Of a stretch of 11,864 nucleotides of DNA, positions 6,367-11,864 are shown in pieces. The stretch's first letter is position 1. Each line of letters opens with the position of its first letter. A model generated the notes under the pieces. The model saw nothing but the letters and a program-made list of their open reading frames with translations, searched no databases and was not told the origin of the DNA. The DNA lies in the NCBI GenBank assembly GCA_002383325.1, contig DFYJ01000084.1:22459-34322 (forward strand), read 5' to 3'. This stretch comes from Candidatus Aminicenantes bacterium UBA4085 (GTDB lineage Bacteria; Acidobacteriota; Aminicenantia; Aminicenantales; UBA4085). The position numbers and the translations under genes are program-made.

Positions 6367-7224
6367 TCAGGCTTGGCCCGCCCGCTCTCCTCCGGTCTTT
6401 TCCGACAAGGCTCGCTGCAGGCGCCGCGTGACCGGTCCCGGCTCGCCGGAGCGGAACGGCCGGCCGTGGATGCGGACCACCGGCGTCACCTCAGTCGTTG
6501 TGCCGACGATCATCCATTCGTCGGCCCGGTCGATCTCGGACTCCAGCAGCGTCGCTTCCCTCAAGGGAATGTCCAGCTCGCTGCAGATCCGGATCACGAC
6601 CTGGCGGGTGATGCCGCCCAGGATATGGTTGGTCCTGGGCGGCGTGATGACGGCGCCGTCGCGGACCGCGAAGAGGTTGGTGTGGGTGCCCTCGAGCAGA
6701 GCCCCGTCGCGGACGAAGATCGACTCCGCGGCTCCGTTCTCCCTGGCCCGCTGGTTGGCCAGGACGTTGGCCGTCAGGCCGACCGTCTTGATGTCGCAGC
6801 GGGCCCAGCGCTGGTCCGGGACCAGGAGGACGTTGACGCCCCGCTCCATGTCTTCCGCATGAGGAGTGAAAGGGCGCGCGCAGGCGTAGACCGTCAGATC
6901 CGTGCCCGGCGGAGGGAAATGGTGCGTGCGGGGAGCGGCGCCGCGCGTCACCTGGAAATAGACCGTAGCCTGGCCGGAGGTCAGGCCGTTCTCGCGGATC
7001 AGACGCTCGGCGACCTCCCCCAGGTAGAGGAAATCCGTCGTCTCGAAGCGCAAGGATCCGGCCCCATAGGCCATGCGGTCAAGATGGGCCCGCGTTTCGA
7101 AGGGACGTCCTTCGTAGACGCGGACGACGTCGTAGATGCCGTCGGCGAAGAGGAAGCCGCGGTCGTCCGGAGAGATCGAGATTTCGTCCTTGGGCAGGTA
7201 GCGGCCGTTGAAGTAGGCGATCAT
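6367..7224 (-). CDS. dat: D-amino-acid transaminase (class IV PLP enzyme)
   Basis: 285 residues, the normal length. It follows the Bacillus D-amino-acid aminotransferase pattern throughout: FNGRYLPKDEISISPDDRG, FADGIYDVVRVY with Tyr31, VYFQVTRGAAPRTHHFP with Arg99 and His101 in the carboxylate-binding positions, RCDIK with the PLP-linked Lys146, LLEGTHTN, GGITRQVVI and TTTEVTPV. The enzyme interconverts D-alanine plus 2-oxoglutarate with pyruvate plus D-glutamate, feeding peptidoglycan synthesis. A branched-chain aminotransferase or aminodeoxychorismate lyase is less likely because of the RxH pair. GGGAAGGAT lies about six bases before the ATG. The start overlaps the engB stop (ATGA), so the two are probably translationally coupled. 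Confidence 0.87.
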   Translation of the reverse strand: MIAYFNGRYLPKDEISISPDDRGFLFADGIYDVVRVYEGRPFETRAHLDRMAYGAGSLRFETTDFLYLGEVAERLIRENGLTSGQATVYFQVTRGAAPRTHHFPPPGTDLTVYACARPFTPHAEDMERGVNVLLVPDQRWARCDIKTVGLTANVLANQRARENGAAESIFVRDGALLEGTHTNLFAVRDGAVITPPRTNHILGGITRQVVIRICSELDIPLREATLLESEIDRADEWMIVGTTTEVTPVVRIHGRPFRSGEPGPVTRRLQRALSEKTGGERAGQA

Positions 7225-7865
7225 GGATCAATCCTTCCCGGAGCCTTGGCGGCGGCCCCCCGCGGGGACTCTACCGCCGGCCGCCCGGAGCTGTCAACGC
7301 GGCCGAAGATCTCCGCCTCGAGCTCCCTGCGCCCCAGTCCGCTCTCCGAGGAATAGGGAACGAGCTTGTGACCCTCGAGCTGGTCCCGCAGCTCTTTCCA
7401 GCGCGCTTCGGCCCGGCCTTTTTTGACCTTGTCGGCCTTGTTGGCCACCACGAGGAAGGGCTTGCCGGTGGCTTCCAGGCCCCGCAGCATCTCGAAGTCG
7501 TTGTCGGTAGGTCCGATTTCGGCGTCAATGATCAGGACGACCATCTTCGGCCGGCAGGAGGACTTGAAGAGATACCAGTCGATCAGGCGGTGGAGCTCGC
7601 GCTTCCTCTCCAGCGAATGGCGGGAGAACCCGTAGCCCGGCAGGTCGAGCCAGTACTGGCCCTTGACGATGAAGACGTTGATCTCCTGGGTGCGCCCCGG
7701 GAAGGAGCTGGTCCGGGCCAAGCCCTTGACCCCGGTCAGGGAGTTGATCAGACTGGACTTGCCGACGTTGGAGCGGCCGACGAAGGCGAGCTGGGGCGTG
7801 CCGTCGTCCAGGATGGGATCATGCCGGACGAGGCCTTTGACGAAGCGGGGGGGCGAAGCTTTCAC
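7221..7865 (-). CDS. engB: Ribosome biogenesis GTP-binding protein EngB/YsxC
   Basis: 214 residues from a GTG start. GTPase motifs are in order: G1 GRSNVGKSS (30-38), G2 PGRTQ with Thr59, G3 DLPGYG (74-79), G4 NKAD (142-145) and a G5-like PYSSESG near the C-terminus. EngB is a TrmE-Era-class GTPase needed for late large-subunit assembly. The frame is open upstream to 8078, but the family starts just before a (K)xxxFVK segment, which here is VKASPPRFVK, so GTG 7865 is preferred. There is no Shine-Dalgarno; instead an extended -10 ends exactly six bases before the GTG, predicting a leaderless mRNA. The usual IDxR of the family reads IDAE (113-116). It heads the engB-dat-GT operon. Confidence 0.9.
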   Translation of the reverse strand: MKASPPRFVKGLVRHDPILDDGTPQLAFVGRSNVGKSSLINSLTGVKGLARTSSFPGRTQEINVFIVKGQYWLDLPGYGFSRHSLERKRELHRLIDWYLFKSSCRPKMVVLIIDAEIGPTDNDFEMLRGLEATGKPFLVVANKADKVKKGRAEARWKELRDQLEGHKLVPYSSESGLGRRELEAEIFGRVDSSGRPAVESPRGAAAKAPGRIDP

Positions 7866-7871
7866 CCCGAC

Positions 7872-7880
7872 ATGATACCA
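7872..7880 (-). promoter_or_regulatory. Extended -10 promoter of engB, leaderless start
   Basis: On the minus strand TGGTATCAT gives a TGn extension plus a five-of-six -10 hexamer. Six bases (GTCGGG) separate it from GTG at 7865, which places +1 on the first base of the start codon. I see no convincing -35, which is usual for extended -10 promoters. Confidence 0.6.
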
Positions 7881-7910
7881 GATTCGGGGAGCGATCACGA
7901 CCGGCCGGGT

Positions 7911-7939
7911 TTGACTTGGCGTCCGCCCCGACTTATTCT
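7911..7939 (+). promoter_or_regulatory. Sigma70-type promoter of the GIY-YIG gene, leaderless start
   Basis: TTGACT (7911-7916), a 17-base spacer and TATTCT (7934-7939) form a strong promoter. Six bases (CGGTCC) then lead directly to GTG at 7946. This places +1 on the start codon and explains the lack of a ribosome-binding site. Confidence 0.68.
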
Positions 7940-7945
7940 CGGTCC

Positions 7946-8290
7946 GTGAAATCTCCCTACCGCCGCATGCTGCGCGGCATGAAGGCCAAGGCGGAATGCC
8001 GGGTCGCCGAATCGGAAGCCGTCTGGCACCTCTATGTCCTGAGATGCGGCGACGGGTCCTACTATACCGGGGTGACAACGGACATCGAGCGACGGGTCCG
8101 CGAGCACCGGGAAGGACGGGCCTCCCGCTACACGCGCACCCACCAGCCGGTGGAGCTCATCCACCGCGAGGAATGCGGCACCCGGTCGCAGGCTCTCTCG
8201 CGCGAGTGCGCGGTCAAGTCGCTGAGCCGGAGCAAGAAAGACGATCTGGTCGCCGGCCGGAAGCCGGGCTCGAAAGGGCGGCTGCGATGA
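7946..8290 (+). CDS. GIY-YIG nuclease-superfamily protein (UPF0213-like)
   Basis: 114 residues from GTG 7946. The catalytic fold is visible as HLYVLRCGDGSYYTG (28-42, the GIY...YIG element), TDIERRVREH with Arg49/50, YTRTHQPVELI (62-72) and RECAVKSLSRSKK with the metal-binding Glu87. Proteins of this YhbQ-type group are small single-domain putative nucleases acting on DNA; the cellular role is poorly known. The start was chosen from the promoter: ATGs at 7967 and 7979 have no ribosome-binding site, and GTG 7946 is exactly where transcription should begin. This gives about 26 residues ahead of the domain, longer than usual. It is divergent from engB and overlaps the next gene by ATGA (8287-8290). 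Confidence 0.83.
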   Translation: MKSPYRRMLRGMKAKAECRVAESEAVWHLYVLRCGDGSYYTGVTTDIERRVREHREGRASRYTRTHQPVELIHREECGTRSQALSRECAVKSLSRSKKDDLVAGRKPGSKGRLR

Positions 8291-9396
8291 AAGCCCGCCG
8301 GGCCCTCCTGTGGGCCGCCCTGGGCGCGGCCGCCTTCGGGCTCCAGCTCGGACTGGGGGCCGATTCCGCGCTGGCGGAGAGATACTACTCGCGGGGCTTC
8401 TTCGTCGGTCTGCGGTGGGCCTGGGACCATACGCTGGGCCTTTCTCCCGTTCCCCTGCTCACCATCTTCGCCGCGGCGGTCCTCATCGGCTTGGGTATCG
8501 GAGTGAAAAAGCGCCTGGCCCGAGGGAAGCCGTCGGTTCGCCGGCCGCGCGGTAAAGCGCTGGTCCAAGGTCTGCTCGGGGCGGTGACCTGGGCGGGGAG
8601 GCTGGTCTTCTTCTTCTACCTGCTGTGGGGCTTCAACTACAACCGCGTCGCCGTCGGACGCCAGCTGGGGCTCGACGCGGCCGCCCTGACCCCGGCCGAG
8701 CTTCGGGTCGAGGCTTCCTGGGCCGCCGGATTTGCGGCCGAAGCTCGGGCGGCGATTCCCGGGGCGACGGACGAGGCGTTGGGCGGCTTTGCCGTCCCCA
8801 AGGATCTCGAATCGGCCATGCGCGGGGCGCTCGTGCGTGTCTTGCGGGAGGAAGGATTCCCGGCCCCCGGCCGGGTCCGCATTCGGACTTTCCGGCCGGC
8901 CGGCTGGCTCAGGCGCTTCGGCAGCGACGGCGTCTATGTGCCTTATCTCGGAGAAGGCTATGTGGCCGGCAACCTGATGCCGCACGAGCGGCCATTCACT
9001 CTGGCTCATGAGATGGCCCACGGCTACGGCATCACGGACGAGGGCGGGGCGAACCTCCTGGCTTTCCTGGCCTGCCGTGAATCGGCCGACCCGATCGTCC
9101 GCTACTCGGCGGGCGCGGCGCTTTGGGAATACGCGGTCGGGGATCTGGCGGGGGAGTCCTTGCCCGAGGCCCGGGCCGGTTGGGAGAGCCTTCCGGCGGG
9201 GATGAAAGCCGACATCCGGGCGGCGCATCGGGAGGCCGCCCGTTACCGCGGCTTGTTGGAAAGAGCCAGCGGCCGGGTCTACGAGCAGTTCCTCCGCTCC
9301 AACCAAGTCAAGGAGGGATTGCGGAGCTATTCGCGTTTCGTCGGGCTGGTCGCGGCCTGGAAGAAGAAGGACGCCGCCCTTCGCGATCGACCCTAG
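8287..9396 (+). CDS. DUF3810 family membrane protein, putative zinc metallopeptidase
   Basis: 369 residues. Three membrane segments lie at about 5-24, 53-74 and 92-115; the last ends in the family motif LLWGFNYNR. A soluble domain carries HEMAH (241-245, within FTLAHEMAHGYGITDEGGAN), the zinc-binding HExxH of gluzincin-type peptidases. As I recall, relatives have an E-x-E-A-N motif as the downstream acidic element; here it reads DEGGAN (251-256), so Glu252 would have to serve as third ligand, or the site is altered. Substrate and role are unknown. The ATG is embedded in the stop of the GIY-YIG gene, indicating coupling. The stop overlaps that of the convergent four-cysteine gene (CTAG, 9393-9396). 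Confidence 0.8.
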   Translation: MKARRALLWAALGAAAFGLQLGLGADSALAERYYSRGFFVGLRWAWDHTLGLSPVPLLTIFAAAVLIGLGIGVKKRLARGKPSVRRPRGKALVQGLLGAVTWAGRLVFFFYLLWGFNYNRVAVGRQLGLDAAALTPAELRVEASWAAGFAAEARAAIPGATDEALGGFAVPKDLESAMRGALVRVLREEGFPAPGRVRIRTFRPAGWLRRFGSDGVYVPYLGEGYVAGNLMPHERPFTLAHEMAHGYGITDEGGANLLAFLACRESADPIVRYSAGAALWEYAVGDLAGESLPEARAGWESLPAGMKADIRAAHREAARYRGLLERASGRVYEQFLRSNQVKEGLRSYSRFVGLVAAWKKKDAALRDRP

Positions 9397-9584
9397 CCGC
9401 TGGCGGGGTGGCCGCCCCCCGGGATACCCGGGAGGGGCGCCCAGTCGACGCAGGCGAATTTATAGTTCTCCATCCGGGTCATGATGTTGTACTTCAGGCA
9501 GCGGCCGATAAAAGGCCGGGTTTCCTCATACCAGCGGCAGGCGCCGCAGAACTTCTTCGGCTTGGGAACGAGTGGACGCTTCAA
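9393..9584 (-). CDS. Small four-cysteine (CxxC) protein, unknown function
   Basis: 63 residues starting at TTG 9584, with a G-rich run (GGGGGGGTAAG) just upstream. A near-perfect promoter at 9611-9639 gives a leader of about 20 bases, which supports a real gene. Cysteines are at 13, 16, 29 and 45 (C-x2-C-x12-C-x15-C) in FCGACRWYE...GRC...FACVDWAP. Spacing and aromatic neighbours suit a small zinc ribbon or a 4Fe-4S fold such as those of glycyl-radical-enzyme small subunits; I cannot choose between them. The C-terminus is Pro/Gly-rich and is encoded by a strong GC hairpin. No signal peptide or membrane segment. It is divergent from the corrinoid-activation-type gene and convergent with the DUF3810 gene. 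Confidence 0.65.
   Translation of the reverse strand: MKRPLVPKPKKFCGACRWYEETRPFIGRCLKYNIMTRMENYKFACVDWAPLPGIPGGGHPASG
9413..9439. other. Strong GC hairpin at the end of convergent genes
   Basis: CCCGGG-ATA-CCCGGG (9418-9432) extends outward with three further G-C pairs after a bulged A and two more after a bulged G. It lies 17 bases past the DUF3810 stop on the plus strand and inside the last codons of the four-cysteine gene on the minus strand. There is no T-run on either side, so it is not a canonical intrinsic terminator, but it may pause RNA polymerase or protect 3' ends. Confidence 0.4.
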
Positions 9585-9610
9585 TTTCTTACCCCCCCAT
9601 CGAATGTCGG

Positions 9611-9639
9611 ATTCTAAGTCCTCGTTTCCCGCCTGTCAA
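9611..9639 (-). promoter_or_regulatory. Sigma70-type promoter of the four-cysteine gene
   Basis: On the minus strand TTGACA (9639-9634), a 17-base spacer and TAGAAT (9616-9611) are close to consensus. Predicted +1 is near 9604, about 20 bases before the TTG start. Confidence 0.68.
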
Positions 9640-9700
9640 GGTTCCGGCCCCGGCCGGAATGCAAGGGCTTCGGCGCCGGGGTGAATCACGGCGGCGGCGG

Positions 9701-9729
9701 TTTCCATTTTTACGGCGACCTGCTATATT
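9701..9729 (+). promoter_or_regulatory. Extended -10 promoter of the MetH-activation-type gene
   Basis: TTTCCA (9701-9706), a 17-base spacer and TATATT (9724-9729) preceded by TGC (9721-9723) give an extended -10 promoter. Predicted +1 is near 9736, about 23 bases before ATG 9759, leaving room for the AAGGA at 9749-9753. Confidence 0.6.
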
Positions 9730-9758
9730 GGACCGTCCCCGCGGAACGAAGGAACGCC

Positions 9759-10439
9759 ATGCCCATCCTTTCAGATTTAACCCCCCAAGTCGACGAGACA
9801 GCGCTGCGGAGCATCCTGCGCCTGCCCGGCGACGACGCGGGCCTCGCCGCCGCGGCCGAGATCCTGGCCGTAGCCGTCCCCCTGCTCGAGCCGCGGGCCT
9901 TCTTCCGCGACGATTTCGTCGAGGCCCGGGATGAGACCGGCGTCGTCATCGGCGGCCGGTCCTTCCGCAGCCGCGTCCTGCGCTCCAATCTGGACGGGAT
10001 CGAGAGAGTCTTCCCCTACGTCATCACAGTCGGAGGCAGGTTGGAGCAAGAAGCTTCGGCCCAGGATGATCTACTCCGGCAATTCAGCCTTGAGGCCGCC
10101 GCCGACTTGGCCCTCGGGGCGGCCGGCGCCCGGCTTGAGGCTCACATTCGCCGCATCTTCGGGACCGGCCCCCTGTCGGCCATGAATCCCGGCTCCCTGC
10201 CGGATTGGCCGATCGAGGAGCAGAAGCCCCTTTTCGCCCTGCTGGGGGATGGCCCGGATCGGCTGGGCATTCGCCTGACCGACAGCCTGCTAATGATGCC
10301 GCGCAAGTCGGTCTCGGGCATCCTCTTCGCCTCGGAAGAAGCCTTTACTTCGTGCGCCCTCTGCCCCCGCCCACGCTGCCATGGACGGCGGGCCGCCTAT
10401 GACCCGGACAAGAGGGCTTCCCTCGGGCTGGATTCCTAG
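9759..10439 (+). CDS. Stand-alone B12-dependent methionine synthase activation-domain-like protein
   Basis: 226 residues from ATG 9759, with AAGGA upstream; the longer frame from 9681 covers the promoter and was rejected. The protein resembles the MetH activation domain: YVITVGGRLEQEA, helices rich in alanine (EAAADLALGAA), NPGSLPDWPIEEQ (143-155) followed by LFALLGD, then IRLTDSLLMMPRKSVSGILF. In MetH this domain binds AdoMet and lets the enzyme reduce and remethylate oxidised cobalamin. Here it is a separate protein without B12-binding or methyltransferase domains, as in the corrinoid-reactivation-like proteins of anaerobes. The AdoMet loop RxxxGY of MetH is not obvious; GS replaces GY. A C-terminal cysteine cluster Cys199-x2-Cys202-x4-Cys207 may hold a metal or Fe-S cluster. 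Its stop overlaps that of the convergent gene (CTAG, 10436-10439). Confidence 0.78.
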   Translation: MPILSDLTPQVDETALRSILRLPGDDAGLAAAAEILAVAVPLLEPRAFFRDDFVEARDETGVVIGGRSFRSRVLRSNLDGIERVFPYVITVGGRLEQEASAQDDLLRQFSLEAAADLALGAAGARLEAHIRRIFGTGPLSAMNPGSLPDWPIEEQKPLFALLGDGPDRLGIRLTDSLLMMPRKSVSGILFASEEAFTSCALCPRPRCHGRRAAYDPDKRASLGLDS

Positions 10440-11864
10440 CGGGATGTGATCAGGCCCCGCCGGCGCAACTCCTCCACGGCCGGCCTCCAGCTGCCCGGAG
10501 CGGCCCACAGGTAGTAGGAGAAGTACCACCGGGTCTTCTGGAAGATCGGCACCCACGGCTGGAACTCGGCGTAATAGTGATTCGACTCGCCGTTGGAGGG
10601 ATGGTTCATCCACATGTGCAGGAATTCGGGCTGGGCGACGGGGAAGGCCCCGACGAAGGCGATGTCCTCGATCTCGTCGTAGCCGGCGTTCCAGCCCTCG
10701 ACCGGGTGGAGGACGCGGCCCCAGTACTCCTCGGGCCGCATCCGGAACTCGGAGAGCCCGTCCTTCTCGGGAACGACGAAGAGGTCTTCGATCCCGTGGC
10801 GCTTGCCGATCTCGAGAATCGGCTGCGGGCCGAGCATGTTGAGCTCGGGGTTGACGAAGTCCAGGGCGAAGCGGACCTCCAGGAGCGGCGAGTCGCCATA
10901 CAGGGTAAAGACCTTTTCCAGGCGGTTGCCGTAGTAGTCCGCCCACATCCGGACGCGGACGAGCGGTCCGGACGACTGCAGCACCTCGGCCTGGTAGACC
11001 TTGTGCGTCTCGAGGCTGGCTTGGCCGAGAAAGTCCTCGAAGCCGCCGTAGGGGTAGAAGCCGCGCTCGCGGAACGGCCGCCGGTCGGTAGCCTTCTCCT
11101 TCTCCGGCCAGAGCTTGAAGAAGACATTGTCGTCCTTGGCCTTGACGGTGTACTCGATGACCCGGGCCCCGGTCGTCAGAAGCAGGGCCCGGATTTTGGA
11201 ATTCTCCAGCCGGTACTCCATGATACCGTCGCCGTTCACGTCGACGGGCGTGCAGATGGCCGCGCCGGCGGGCGCCTCGACGCCGATGCGGCTGCGGGTT
11301 TGGCATCCCAGACCCGAGACAATCATGTCATATCCGCCCGGAGACAGGGGCAGGACAATGGTCGTCTCGGCCCAACCGTCGGGTTTGACGTAGGCGGTGA
11401 AATCGCCGGCCGAGGCTGGTTTTGACTGCCCCGTCCGGTATGTCTCGACGTGGAAAGACACCACGGGCTCGTCGCCGAAGTTGTGGATGGAGACCGGAAT
11501 CTCTATGGTCGGAGCCTGGCCGTAGAGGAGGGCCGGTGTGGAAACAGCCGGCGGCAGATCGAGCACGGCCAGCGTCCTCTTTGTTCCCTCCGGCCAGCGA
11601 AATTCGACCAGGATCGGATTCGTTCGGCCCATGGCCTCCTTGGCCAGCCGGAGCGGGAAGGACGCGCTTGCCTCTTGGCCGGGGGCCAGGGAGATGTCGC
11701 GGCCGGCATTCGAGGCCAGGGAGATTTCCGGCGCCGGGCGGACCGTGAGCTTCCCGGCGAGCGGCGCACCGCCGACATGGGTCAGCTTGACGGTGAGGGT
11801 CCGGCCCTGGATTTCGGTCCGCAGTTGGACGGCGTCGCCGAAGAGGCTCTCCGGCAGGACCCGG
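10436..11864 (-). CDS. C-terminal part of a large beta-rich protein, possibly carbohydrate-related (partial)
   Basis: The frame is open from the right edge to TAG at 10436, giving about 475 visible residues; the ATG at 11632 is internal, because the codons before it read as coherent beta-strand sequence (LRTEIQGRTLTVKLTHVGG...). About 170 residues of Ig/fibronectin-like beta structure come first, with NFGDEPVVSFHVE and GGYDMIVSGLG. Then VDVNGDGIMEYRLEN leads into a domain of about 270 residues (RALLLTTGARVIEYTVK, FYPYGGFEDFLG, KVFTLYGDSPLLEVRFALDF, WGRVLHPVEGWNAGYDE) that looks like the galactose-mutarotase-like supersandwich of polysaccharide-active enzymes. I do not recognise the family with certainty. 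The protein may be exported, but its N-terminus is outside the window. It is convergent with the MetH-activation-type gene, with a CTAG stop overlap. Confidence 0.6.
   Translation of the reverse strand, partial: RVLPESLFGDAVQLRTEIQGRTLTVKLTHVGGAPLAGKLTVRPAPEISLASNAGRDISLAPGQEASASFPLRLAKEAMGRTNPILVEFRWPEGTKRTLAVLDLPPAVSTPALLYGQAPTIEIPVSIHNFGDEPVVSFHVETYRTGQSKPASAGDFTAYVKPDGWAETTIVLPLSPGGYDMIVSGLGCQTRSRIGVEAPAGAAICTPVDVNGDGIMEYRLENSKIRALLLTTGARVIEYTVKAKDDNVFFKLWPEKEKATDRRPFRERGFYPYGGFEDFLGQASLETHKVYQAEVLQSSGPLVRVRMWADYYGNRLEKVFTLYGDSPLLEVRFALDFVNPELNMLGPQPILEIGKRHGIEDLFVVPEKDGLSEFRMRPEEYWGRVLHPVEGWNAGYDEIEDIAFVGAFPVAQPEFLHMWMNHPSNGESNHYYAEFQPWVPIFQKTRWYFSYYLWAAPGSWRPAVEELRRRGLITSR

Noticed and set aside
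6310..7356. 348-codon open frame on the plus strand
   Set aside because: It lies over dat and the start of the glycosyltransferase gene, both well supported on the minus strand; its product has no family features.
8128..9306. 392-codon open frame on the minus strand
   Set aside because: It is antisense to the GIY-YIG and DUF3810 genes and contains proline/arginine-rich sequence without motifs.
10577..11425. 282-codon open frame on the plus strand
   Set aside because: It is antisense to the long beta-rich gene, whose frame continues coherently to the window edge; the product is a valine/leucine-rich shadow.

Overview
The window is GC-rich and densely packed bacterial chromosome. Ten genes (two cut by the window edges) use secreted, periplasmic or inner-membrane products typical of a Gram-negative, heterotrophic bacterium. 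The mix of housekeeping genes (engB, a D-amino-acid transaminase), a PEGA/sulfatase-modifying-type membrane protein, a DUF3810 membrane protein and a stand-alone methionine-synthase-activation-type protein suggests an uncultured lineage in or near Acidobacteriota/Aminicenantes. That placement is from recall only; there is no rRNA or marker phylogeny in the window.

Layout. (a) 1-845, minus strand: start of a secreted FTP-propeptide protein, probably a metallopeptidase, driven by a near-consensus promoter at 960-988 and divergent from (b). (b) 1069-5226, plus strand: three exported or membrane proteins, namely an N-acylglucosamine-2-epimerase-like protein, a secreted prolyl-aminopeptidase-like hydrolase, and a PEGA plus FGE-sulfatase-fold protein. 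The hydrolase gene is bracketed by two AT-rich inverted-repeat elements (2593-2730 and 3780-3962) made of six copies of a ~33-bp unit. (c) 7865-5223, minus strand: operon engB, dat, glycosyltransferase family 4, with an ATGA overlap and a 19-bp gap. (d) 7946-9396, plus strand: GIY-YIG nuclease-like gene and DUF3810 metallopeptidase-like gene, overlapping by ATGA. (e) 9584-9393, minus strand: a 63-residue four-cysteine protein. (f) 9759-10439, plus strand: corrinoid/MetH-activation-type protein. (g) 11864-10436, minus strand: C-terminal part of a large beta-rich, probably carbohydrate-related protein, cut by the right edge. No gene-free stretch exceeds 300 bases.

Three architectural features stand out. 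Every convergent gene pair in the window (three of three) ends in a 4-base overlap of the two stop codons (TTAG, CTAG, CTAG). The divergent engB and GIY-YIG genes both have a -10 hexamer exactly six bases before a GTG start, which predicts leaderless mRNAs in both directions. The prolyl aminopeptidase gene sits between two multi-copy inverted-repeat elements, and its stop codon lies inside repeat sequence. I see no transposase, CRISPR array, tRNA, rRNA or clear defence system. The most likely under-described items are the repeat family and the small four-cysteine protein divergent from the corrinoid-activation gene.
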